NCBI GenBank assembly: GCA_949825065.1
Contig: OX463856.1
Location: forward strand, 18,348,632 to 18,412,631
DNA: 64,000 bases
From: Odontocerum albicorne
Taxonomy: Eukaryota; Arthropoda; Insecta; Trichoptera; Odontoceridae
Direction: 5' to 3'
Position 1 is the first letter of the stretch; every line of letters begins with the position of its first letter. The notes below the pieces were generated by a model, which saw nothing but the letters and a program-made list of their open reading frames with translations, had not been told where the DNA came from and searched no databases. A program made the position numbers and the translations under genes. Positions 23,039 through 34,400 of this stretch are shown one piece after another.

Positions 23039-24250
23039 CCCTCCGATCAGAGACAGTCCCGGCGTCATTAAAAAAGTGACAAGGTCCCTAGGGACCGTCA
23101 AAAAATTGTATGGTATTATCATCATGCAGGTGTGTCTTGATGGTTTTGTATGTTAGCTTATGGTTGTACAAAGTGCCTAAATGTATATAGAAGGATAAAA
23201 TATAAGTATAAAGACAAAAAAAGAAGTTTTATTTGGTAATTCAGGTTTTATTTGACAGGTAAAAGATAAAAGTTGTAATAAATGTATTATTGTGCTGCTT
23301 ATTCATGGTCAGCTAACGCAAGAATGCAGGTATCGCACCGATACAATAATGCTGAATGCTCAGCACAAACCGCTTTATTGCAGGTATAGCAATATGATCT
23401 GGTTTTGCGCTGGCGTCCGTTCTGCGCACGATATAACTGGCATGATGGCCGATTCGTACGTGTGCAAATGAAGGTGCAGCTCCTGATGTTGGTCTTGCTA
23501 GTACCGGAAAATATAAAAAAAATAAAAGATGTTATTTCTATTTTTGTGCGTTTCAATATTCAGTTTTCAACTTTACCTGTACATCAAATGCTTCCATAGC
23601 AATTCGAATTTTGGGATAGCACATTATGCGTGTATTGGTGGCTCGTTCTTCGATATTTGGAATTGCTAATTGTTTCGTCAACAATTGCAAAAACGAACGT
23701 CGCTTGTCTGTTTTTTGAACAGGAATCATCTCATCGTAAATTACGAATGCGGCCAATGCAGCAATATCTATCATGTTGTAGAACATTGCAAGTGGCCAAC
23801 AATTTGTTGAACGTTTGCATGAATAAGTGCCAAGCATCTGATCCATTGTGTCCACACCAGATTTATGGGCATTATAGTCCAGAATGACCATTGGCTTTCG
23901 CTTATCGGTTTCCCTATCTACCGAACAACTATAATGCATTGTATGCAACAGCAGGACCGATTTATGTTTCTTCGGCACGGCAAACACAATTTATTTACGA
24001 TTTCTTTCAATAATGGTACAAGTCAGGTATAAGGTCCCTAAGGGTCTTGTACCTGATTCCCGTACTAAATGTTTTCAAACCGTAATAAAACACAAACAAG
24101 TGATCTTACCGCTTCAAAACCGGTTTTAATCGCTTCAGCATGTTTTTTTTGGAATACATGCAGCATCACATTTCTAAAACATACAAAGAGAAAGTTGTGA
24201 GCAAACAAAAATCGAAAACGTCCCCAGGGACCTTGTCACTAATCGGAGGG
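23039..24250 (-). mobile_element. internally deleted piggyBac-like element
   Basis: TTAA at 23035-23038 and 24251-24254 flank inverted ends CCCTCCGATCAGAGAC and, complemented, CCCTCCGATTAGTGAC. Length is 1212 bp. It keeps only the 3' part of a transposase gene on the minus strand (see the next entry). Palindromic GGTCCCTAGGGACC (23083-23096) and a related copy near 24219-24232 sit inside the ends. The family differs from the element at 18264. Confidence 0.88.
23299..23987 (-). pseudogene. piggyBac transposase, C-terminal fragment
   Basis: Frame 1 (23553-23987) has PMVILDYNAHKSGVDTMDQM, the third catalytic Asp region, and then WPLAMFYNMIDIAALAAFVI. Frame 2 (23299-23556) holds the cysteine-rich C-terminal finger (SYCYTCNKAVCAEHS, RCDTC). 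The N-terminal half and the first two Asp are missing. A GTAAAG after DVQ and an acceptor TACTAG could be an intron or a decayed frame. Confidence 0.82.
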
Positions 24251-24375
24251 TTAAGATTTGAATGAATAAAATTAGAATTGTTTAAAACAAAGAATTTATT
24301 GTTACATAAATAAACATAAAGTTTAAAAACAAACAGATTATGCACAATGTATTTTATTTCATCTATGAGATTTTA

Positions 24376-25099
24376 TTGGGTGTTAACATAAGTTGTGTCC
24401 GTTTTTTTTCCAATTAAAAAATGAGCACCAAGAGTAAAATAAAATGGTAAAAGTTATACGTCATTCGAAAGAAAATGTTCTGCTCTACAAGATATTGTGT
24501 TTACTTTTATGTTACATATATTATTTTATTTGATTACAAGCCTTCAGAATGGAATGTCAAGTAGACGAAAGTGAGCATTTTCAACACCTCCTTCTGTTCG
24601 CGTTCAATCGAGGGAATAAAACTGCCAAAGCTGCTCGCAATATTTGCGAAGTGTACGGTGAAGATGCTATGAATTAAAGGATAACTCGTCGATGGCGGTC
24701 CTTATCGAAGTCCACTAGTCGTCCGGAATGCTCCATGTCTTTCAGGTCAAAATTACCATCTTTGAAACGCAAAAACCAACAACAAGCTGTCTTTTAATTC
24801 ATACCATCTTCACCGTACACTTTGCAAATATCGCGAGCAGCTTTGGCAGTTTTATTCCCTCGATTGAACGCGAACAGAAGGAGGTGTCGAAAATGTTCAC
24901 TTTCGTCTACTTTACATTCCATTTTGAAGGCTTGTAATCAAATAAAATAATATATGTAACGTAAAAGCAAACACAATATCTTGTAGAGCAGAAAATTTTC
25001 TTTCAAATGACGTATATATAACCTTTACCATTTTGTTTTACTTTTGGTGCTCATTTTTAAATTGAAAAAAAAACGGACACAACTTATGTTAACACCTAA
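24376..25099. mobile_element. foldback mariner with about 300-bp inverted arms
   Basis: TA flanks both sides and each end starts TTRGGTGTTAACATAAG. The left arm (24376-24678) is repeated inverted at about 24793-25099 with few differences. Both arms encode the N-terminus of a mariner transposase (HLLLFAFNRGNKTAKAARN, ICEVYGED). On the minus strand the loop continues the protein (CCWFLRFKDGNFDLKDMEHS), so the right arm and loop are colinear transposase and the left arm is an inverted duplicate. Confidence 0.85.
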
Positions 25100-25109
25100 T
25101 AATTAAACT

Positions 25110-27320
25110 TAAAAAACTAATTAAAAACCTTCTTCCTTTATAACGGTAACTATAATTATATGGCGTGTTCTAGCACAATAGAATTAACATAAAATATACT
25201 AATGTGTTTTTTATTAGATATTTACATTGGTAACTAAATTTTACAAAATACAAAAAATTATGCTTGAATCAACGCTGAATTTTTCTAATCTTTTTTGATA
25301 TTTTATTTGAAATTACTTTGCAATTAAAATGAATTGTAATATGTTTAGAACATAAAATAAGAAATATTCTACTAACTCTAATTTAACAGAATAACAAAGC
25401 AATTTCTTATTAAATATTCTAATATATGTTAGTTTCATAAAGTTCAATCCAAAATATTCAATAAGAATTTGATATATTTTTTTATTATAATATAAATCAT
25501 ATTTAACTGTAAGAAATTAATATTTTTTTTTGTAAGATATATACATTACATCAGTATAAAATCTAAATATACTTATTAAGTAAAATTGGAAAATTGTAAA
25601 ATATTTCATTGTTAAAAACATAAATAATATTAGCAACACTTAAATATTCAACTGGAAGCTGAGTTAGACTCTTGATTACAGAAACAGAGTGGGATGAGTC
25701 TTTAAACTTCTTCCAAAACATGGGAAAACTGGGGTGATGTTGGATATATTATGTGAGTAGGCTGGATGCAACAGGCTCCGAATAAAATATAGTGATGCAG
25801 TGTTACAGCGAGAGTCTACTGTATGTGGAGATAAAACATAAAATCTGCATCCCTTTATGGAAAGTATGAGCTAAATGTTGTATGGAAATAAGGTGAGAGC
25901 CCAACTGCCTAAGGTAAAACATTTTATTGTATAAGTTTTTTTGTATACATCATAAATTATAGTATATTTTGATTTTTTTTTACATGAATGTTAGATATTG
26001 CATATTATATATGTTTTACATGTATAAAAAAAATATAGTATAATTTGCTCAGTTATGAAATATACTAAAAACAATAATTATTAAGTTTAAAATATAGTAT
26101 CCTAAAAAATCAGTATGAGTACTGGATCCATTGTTTCATATTTGAAGTAGTTTTGTGCTGTAGTTTCCATGTCCGAAGGGAAAACAAGACATTGTCAGGA
26201 ATTGTAGATACAAAAAATAATCTGAAGCTGAATGTGCGTTGCAAAGTTAAGGAAAAGGTATAAAAAAATCTACTTTTGGTCCCTAACTTTGCCCCCCATT
26301 AGCCCTGAGCCCAAGAATAATTAACCTCCCTTGTTATGACACACTGTAGTGGAGGTTTTTGGAGGAGACCTGTATCTGTAGTGAATGAACCTAGTCTTAT
26401 AATGATAATTAAAAACAAATTTTTGAAATAAATTGTAATATTCATTATTAAAACTAATTTAATTTAATGTCAAAATATGTTGCCGTACAATTCAATTTGA
26501 TTCATTAGACTGAGTTCACACTTGATCACAGCCAACTGGCATCAATATATCATTTCAAAACAACATGGAAATTAGTCTCAGTAGGCAAACTAACAATGTG
26601 ACTTGGCAAACCATAATGAAATAATTATGCAACTCCCTGCGTCTGGTAAGCATGCAATTATAGTCAACCCAAAACTCATGAAAACTGCAGGTCGCCTGCG
26701 GTCAATTTACGAATCGAGTCATGAATTGAGTTTGTTATAAAATATTATATGTCTAATTTCTAAGAGAATACTCAAAATTAAGTAACATTTAGATGAAAAA
26801 GAATAATAAATAAAAATAAATAAATAATTCGAAACATTCATAACCAATTTATTTATAATTAAAATATGCATCAATAAAACATTATTTACAAAATACAAAT
26901 ATTTTATAATCTATAAAAGTAATCTCATGGTTTTTTAAAAATAACCATTTCTTATTTGATAAAATAGAATTCTGTTTTCGACTAATTTTGAAATATTTTG
27001 ACTCTTCGAAAATAAAGTTTTAAGTATAGTTTAAAAAATGCTTAAATAGAGTGAAACAGGCCTGTCTTTAATAAGTAATACTATAGATTTTTGCTCAGTT
27101 TATTTGAAAATAATTTGGTCAAAAACCATGTATTTTGTTGAACTTTCAGTCTTTTAAAGAAAAATAATAATTTGCCAATATTTTCTTGTAAATAAAGCAG
27201 TCAAATAGTTTCCTTGTTTCAAATTATATTTTCTGTTAAGTTTTAAGAATGAATTTAAATTAATTTTTATTCTAAAGTTATTTTAGTATTTAGAAATATG
27301 TCATTTTAAATATTTAAAAA
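25110..27320. other. intergenic, nothing recognised
   Basis: Very AT-rich spacer between the foldback mariner and the Tigger-like MITE. No ORF above noise, and no clear repeat or hairpin. Confidence 0.5.
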
Positions 27321-27327
27321 TGTACAA

Positions 27328-27702
27328 CAATAGTCCCTTTTATCCGTAGTTTAAGTTACCCGTGGTCAACCGTGGATTAAAAATATTAAATGGAAAATTC
27401 TAACATATCATCAGAAGATCAACAATAGCCTAAAGCCACGTCATAATGCCAACATCATTCAGTTCACTTCATCTGTCACATAATTAATAACATCATCACA
27501 AGAAAAAGAAGGGTAATAACAGTACAATAAGATATTTTCGGAGAGAGAGAGTTATTACAGTATATTGTTATAATAGCTCTTATTAATCTCTTAACTGTGC
27601 CCAATTTATAAATTGAATTTTGTCAGGATTTGGCACTATCTGCGGTTTCAGGCATCCACTGAAGGTCTTGAAATGTATACCAGTGGATAAGTGGGACTAC
27701 TG
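27328..27702. mobile_element. Tigger/pogo-like MITE with MER2-like ends
   Basis: The left end reads CAATAGTCCCTTTTATCCGT, then TTACCCGTGGTCAACCGTGG and AAATATTAAATGGAAAATTC. The right end reads GGTTTCAGGCATCCACTG, then GGTCTTG and GGATAAGTGGGACTACTG. From memory these match the two ends of mammalian Tigger1/MER2 elements in order. The 375 bp hold no transposase. Confidence 0.6.
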
Positions 27703-28613
27703 GCACTTTATCTTGAATTTTTGGATATAAAAACTCTTTATAAAGCGGAATATGTTATGCATACTGGGTACATTGTAAGCAAGCACTTACTAACAGGTAA
27801 AATGCATTTGTCAGGCGTTTATCAATACAAGTATTTTGCCATTTGAATAGCCGACAGAATGAAACTTGTGAACGTAAATTGTTACCTCCATACAAGATCC
27901 ATGTGTCACATTCATTCTAGCATCTTAAGTGGTTAAATAAACAAGAAGACACAAATTACGTCCAATCAATCCATTATTTTACTTTTTACTTAAACTTTTA
28001 ATTTATAGTACAATTTTCCTTAAAAATATGATATTTGTTTTACAAGATAGATGCTAATAAATAATTCCATTTAACTTTTATTCCATTTTTTATGAGCTTA
28101 CGAGTATGTTAATGTTTTAATTTACATAGCCTCATGAGCCAATATATTGGCTGGCCTATTTTGCGCTAAAAGACTCACAATGTCAAAATAATAGTCACAT
28201 TTTATGGCCCGCTTCTAATTTAGGGTATGTATTTGTAAATATTGCAAAATGGTCCCTCTCCAATCAACATGAGAACACTTAGTACAAACTTGTATCCCTC
28301 TGTTTGTAGTGTTAACAAAGTTTATAGTTTCTTATGAATTAAATATATGAAATAAATATTTTTATTAAGTTAACATGGTATTACCCCAAAACCTAGTGTT
28401 ATTTATAAATGTTTCTTTTTACACCAGAATTATTTTGACAGCTGTTGATACAAGTCACTTTAATACTTTAATGTTGGTGTTGTGACAACTCCATCTTTCA
28501 AGAATTCGTATATTATTTACTCTCAGTAATAAAATAAAGATAAAATCATATTTGGATTGCTGTTTTTCACAAGTAGATAAAATTTCAAATCTTATTAACT
28601 AAAAAAAGGATTT

Positions 28614-28644
28614 TTTATTTAAGTTTGGGCATGAGCGATTTATT
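28614..28644 (-). terminator. candidate polyadenylation signals for NOX5
   Basis: AATAAA on the minus strand occurs at 28644-28639 and again at 28619-28614, about 265-295 nt after the NOX5 stop codon. In DNA this AT-rich such hexamers are common, so the assignment rests only on position. Confidence 0.3.
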
Positions 28645-28907
28645 TACCAATATAAAGCTGGGCTATTGAAACTATAATTATGATATATCAAAGAAACGTT
28701 AGAAGACTTCATGGACTTATATGTCAGGGTCTGTCTGTATATGTAAATATAAATATTATTTTAATGTTTTTTTTATGCTCCTATAAAATGTTTCTTGAAA
28801 TAGAAATTGAAGTTTGTTATTGCATTTAAATCTTAAATAATAACTTAATCTATCATTAACAGTTTTTGTTGAACACGAGAATGTCTTTCAGAAATAATCA
28901 TAATAGT

Positions 28908-31459
28908 TTAGAAAGCCTCCTTTCTGAAGCTGAATCCAAACTGATCACACTTGACCCTCAATATCCGAGCCAGTTGAGGGGGCCCACAGTAGAACACCGT
29001 CACCTTCCCCTTTTTCTGGTCTTTGATCTGCTTGAACACTTTATCCCAGTTAGGTCTGCCAGCATTGGTACGTGTTTTTAAACCAGTAATTAAATCTCGT
29101 TTTTCCTGAAATAAAAAAACAAATCTTAAATGAGCATTTTTAATGTTTTGTTGCTAGTAAGCTATACGTAAGTAACCTAAAGTTATGGTAATTGAAAGAG
29201 GAAGTACGGTTCGCACTTTGAAATAAAAGTGAAAACACGTGAAATAAAAGTGAAAAACTACAATAAATTAAAGCAAGCTGAGGAAATTTTGTATCTTGAA
29301 GCATGTTCGCATTGGACGGCCATGCAAAGTACGATACTGAACAACTTCTTCACTTTACTTCTGTGAATAGTCAAAGCAATATGAAAATTCATACAATGCC
29401 CATATTGATTACCCAATTTATGCAGTCTTGTTATGCACGAGTTGTATAAATAATTTGTTGCAACCACTTTGCTACTGAACAAAACATTTGCCAAGTGGAC
29501 CTTCAAGGAACGTGTAGCGTGATAAGTTGAGTTAGTTCCGGACTATTTAAATATAAATTGACAATCTTAAACAATGTTGTGAGGTCAAACATTTGTTTCT
29601 ATGTGACAAGGTTGTAAGCCTTATCACTTTGAACAACAGGTCATAGTCCAACTTAATTATTGGGATCTGCAGTTTAAAGTTTACATTATATGCTTTATAT
29701 GCATACTATTAACTCTCACAGAAGTGTTGAGAGTTAATAGTACGCGTATAAAGATTTTGTGAAAGTATGGAAAAATTTATATATTTCCGAAATATTACAG
29801 TGTCTCTTTTCACATTATGTTACACTGGTAATAAATATCATACCTTTTCATGCAGCAAATCAAGAGCTAGTTGCAGCCCTACAGCCTTCATGTCGCAGCG
29901 CTGTAGTGCGCTAGTGATGTACATGTGCATGTCCAGAAACCTCTCCATGGCACCTCCTAGCTCCGCTTGCTCCATTTCCAGCTGAGATAGCAGGGATACG
30001 AACCACTCGAAGGAGCGCTGCTCCCGGTTTATCCAGAAGAAGTCAACCTACACCAGCAAGTTTGATATTAATAGCAACTCGACAATTTTTTTATTTTGAC
30101 TTTCTGATTCCTAAAACTAAAGTTTACCTCTATTACTTTATGGTAAGATATGATGGCTGATCTTTTGAGTATTGAAATTTATATATTAGATCTTGTTACT
30201 TTGAACCAGGTTCAACTTCATTAAGGTGTTCAAAATAAATTTTGCCACATTAATTAAAGTTTTTTATTGACCACATAAATAATACTGAAGTGTCCTTAAC
30301 CCTTCCTGTCCTGTGATGCGTAACTAGTACACATTGCTTCTAAAAACTTTAATATCTCTATAATTATATTAAAAAAAACTGGGTTCAGATTTTAGGTATT
30401 TAGATATTTTGTGAAAATTGGGAATAAATTTACCAATACAATCAAACGTGTGCCAGTGTGTGACGTAGGTATATTCATTCTAAAAAACCGCTATGGGTGA
30501 GGAAGCGACACTATTCACATCTCACTCTCACTCTACTTCCGTATATGGAAACGCAAGAAATAGAATCTCAGTTCGCTCGCTTCTCACGCTCAGTACCTTG
30601 CGGGCTTTCGTTCGAGATGATCGCTTTGCCCGTTTTGTGAATGTTGGCTGATGTTTTTTTTCATGTTTTCAGCAATAAAATTTCAATTATTATCACTTTT
30701 GACTTCAAATTTTATTAATTTAAGCGATTGGCTATGAATATTCTTATTTTTACAATTTTAAATTACTCATTTTTACATATGTATTGATGCGTATTGAATA
30801 CACAGCATTTTTTTTAGCACAGAAAGGGAAAGGTTAATGTATCACACTAATAATTATAAAACAAAAGATAACATATCAAATTAACAATTCTATGTATTTT
30901 TTCCAAATATGATGTATGAAAATACTAATATAGTATAGTATATAGTACAATACAGAAAATAATAAATGATATCTGATATAATTAGGTAATTACGTTCAAT
31001 AAAAAATACAAAACGAGTACAAAATAATATTTTTTTTATATTATTGCACAATAGGTCATGGAGAGTCCAAAGTGTTCCTATTTTAAATCCTTAAAATGAA
31101 CTTAAACATTCTAACCAAAGACATTGTTTGAACACAGTAAAGTGTTGCAGCCTCCAGAGATATTCTGAAATATACATTTTATTTCAATTCACTTAGTAAT
31201 TGAAGCCATGAGGGTCCTATGATTATATTAGTATATCACTAGTTCTCACCTTCCTGAGATGCATGATAGTCGGTGGTATCTCACTGGCCCAAGTGAACTT
31301 ACACTGGGGACACCTATGGCGGGCTTTCCAGTAGCGGAACATGATGGACTGCAGGATGGAAGCAAAAGGAGTAACCCCGATGCCTGTCGCTACCAAGACT
31401 GCATGCTGGGCGCGGAATATGTGAGATGAGGGAGCTCCGTACGGACCATCAATGTAAAT
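28908..31459 (-). CDS. Nox5: NOX5 exons 18-20: NADPH-binding domain and C-terminus
   Basis: Exon 18 (31250-31459) carries IYIDGPYGAPSSHIF and VATGIGVTPFASIL, the NADPH pyrophosphate and nicotinamide contacts. It also has a CPQC pair. Exon 19 (29844-30047) is VDFFWINREQRSFEWF through LALDLLHEK. Exon 20 (28908-29105) is EKRDLITGLKTRTNAGRPNW, then FYCGPPQLARIL and the terminal FSFRKEAF. The NOX family usually ends in ENF; here it is EAF. All three exons are in phase 0. Two AATAAA candidates lie 265-295 nt downstream of the stop. Confidence 0.93.
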
Positions 31460-34400
31460 CTACAATGAAACCCATAAAGTTACATTTCAATGATCATAAA
31501 AAAGAAAGTAGGGAAAACATTCATCTTATGTTGTAGTAGAGCATTTAGTAAGCTCATAACAGTCACTAAAGGGTCCTGAATTATGATTTATCAAACGAAA
31601 GCTATGGTAGAATTTTTTTTTTACTACTACTGCTACTTTTAAAGCAGTATATGCAACTTAAGCATGTTAAGAAAAGAAAAAAATTACATATCTATTTTCC
31701 AGGTACAAAATGCACTATTTGAAGTGTATGTGTATTACTTAACAACATTGATATCATATAAGAATTTTTTTGTACCTCTAGTGGTTTTCCAACAGGATAG
31801 TTGACAAAAGGGATATGCTCCGAAGTTGATCCTATATCTAAGATTGCTGTTTCTACTTGTCCAGTTTCTGGATCTTTGTCGGGATTTAAGGTTTTTGATA
31901 GTCTCCGACGGGCTAAAATCAAAATAAGTAAATTAAATTAAGTAAGTAATACCTAAAATAGATAGATGACTTGCCTGTATATGTGATATTTTTTAAGGAA
32001 TATGTTTTAATCAAAAAACATGAACCCTATTTCTTCACATTAGTATTAACTACCTACAGAAATATCCCCGAAATAATAAAAATATTAAGTGGCATAAATA
32101 AATCATGTGGTGGTTATCTTATTGATAACCTAACAAAGCGAATACTGGGATTTGATCCCCCCTGAAAGCTATGGGGGAGGTTGAACCATTACAGAAAAAA
32201 CATGGTGGGGATTGAGATAAGAACCCTACTGCAAATTTTATGATCCATATTAAACGATGCAACATATAGTCAATGAATTTTCGATAAGCAGTGTTGTTAA
32301 ATTAGCACTATATCAAATACTTTTCAATTTAAAGTAGCAAGCATGCTACTCAAGAATTCTAGATAAAGAGTAGTGGCAACACTACTTTACAGCTTCTTTT
32401 AAGGCAAAATGTGTAATTATACTATACAAAACTGTCGAAAGATCCTTCAGTGGGGGTTTACAGAGCATCAGGCAATATCAGCTGTCATTGTTTGACTGAC
32501 CTTTATTCATACATCTATTTGGCAACCTCCATGGCCTAGTTGGTAAAACCCATAGCTTTCATTAGAGGGTTTAGGGTTCAATTCCTGATGGAATACGAAA
32601 AATAAAGAAAAAAGAAGAAGAAGTTTGGTAAAATTACTTGCACATGATAGGTGTGTGTAAGTGTTGCTGTTTGGTTCATCATATGCGATAGTATTACCAA
32701 TATGTGTGATGACAAACTGCGCGTTTAGTGCCTACCCCAGTGGTTCTTAATCTGAAGACTTAATTAATGGGACCGAAGACAATGTTGTCTCTTATTGGAT
32801 TTGGTTCTCAAGGAATATTCTTATGTGCAACTGTAAGTGCAACAATAGTAACAATGAAAGACTCATCCAGGGAGAGTGATTTTGAATAGACAAAGAAAAT
32901 TATCAGTTTTGTAATTTTTTTAACTTTGTATAGATAAGTGGTATGATTCACATCAAAATATAAGTTGGCAGTAACCGCTTATGCAGTTTTATTAAAAAAA
33001 TAAAAGAAGTTTTTTTAACTAAGTAAGACTAGAAAATTCGGAAATATGTAAAAGATCTCCTACCATATATTACGTACCATTTGATGGCTCCATTTATACA
33101 GTTTTAATTTAAGTGTTTCCTGGAACAAATTACCCGCATATATGAAGGGATTACTGTTTATGGGTCTGTATGTAGTAGTAAAATGTCTACGCTGAACTTG
33201 CATGACCTCCTCAATCGAGGTACACTCTCAAAAATGAAAGACTGCCGAATTGAGAAAGTTGCCAGATGTTTTTCAGCATAAATCTTCTCTAGTTAAAGCA
33301 GGACCAATTTGGCTTTATTACATATGCCATAGATAAAAATGGATTAATCATTTACTCACCTAGAGTCAACATGGAAGTATTGGAGTCCCTCTGTTCGCAA
33401 TTTTCTAAGCTTGGTGTTTTGAAGGCTATTATGGTGGGTTTGTTCCTCATGTACCTGAAACTCTGAGCCAGAGATTTGTTCTGTGGGCTGTAATACGCCA
33501 TGCCTAGAGCTGCTAGGTTAGCTCTGCGGACTTGGCATTCATCAAAAGTTTTTTCTGATTCTGATCGAGCATATTCTTTTAACCTGAAATTGAAAAAGAC
33601 ATTAAATATTATTTTAACAGTGTAATTGTTCAGCTGAAGCATGTTCTTAGGATAAAATATTATTTTGTTCAGTTTGTTGTAGCAATCATATTTATTTTTC
33701 CAGCAAAGTGATTTCAAAGGTACTGAATATATCTATTGCCATGTAATCTGTTAACCTTTCAAGAGATAATTTAATAAATTTAGCAGAAATAGCTTGATCT
33801 ACTGCTGTCCGCTTTCAATTGTGGTGGAGATTTGTGTTTTTGAGCATGTCGTTCTTTCTTCTGCCCTTTTTCAGCTCATCAAAAAGAAGTTCACATTGGT
33901 AGTGGATTTAGAATGGAAGATATTTATTATCAAATACAATAATGAGTACACATGCCAAATAATGGGTTAATTACAAAAGGGTTTATATACCATGACAATT
34001 AGTATCAAATATTTGTATTCTTGTGGCACATTTGCTGTGTTCTCATGAGACATTGCACGGTGAGTATAAGTATGAGAGAACATGTGTTACCATTTGAGTG
34101 ATCAGGGGTATTTTCCTCCATCAAGCACTAACACTGAGTAAAAGATGGGATATTCTTTTGACTTCTTAATAATAATAAAAAAAGAACAATTTATACAGCG
34201 CCGTTTATGGCACAAACTCTCTTCAAGGGCGCTTTTTCAATTGGACAATAAAATCTATATTCAGACTGGAGTGAGGCCTTTACACTTCTAACCAGCACTA
34301 GTTTCCAGCTTTCAGAGCTGTTGGTATCATTATGCTATCTGGCGTTGCCTGACCATGAGAGATTTTTCAAGATGTTGAAATATTTTCTAATATATTTATT

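Noticed and set aside
24728..24937. Plus-strand ORF of 69 codons
   Set aside because: Antisense of the mariner transposase fragment in the foldback element.
29767..29985. Plus-strand ORF of 72 codons
   Set aside because: It overlaps NOX5 exon 19 in antisense and has no signature of its own.
33784..34190. Additional NOX5 exon between exons 15 and 16
   Set aside because: Exons 15 and 16 already join in phase (GC/G) and match the family order; no phase-preserving exon is seen here.
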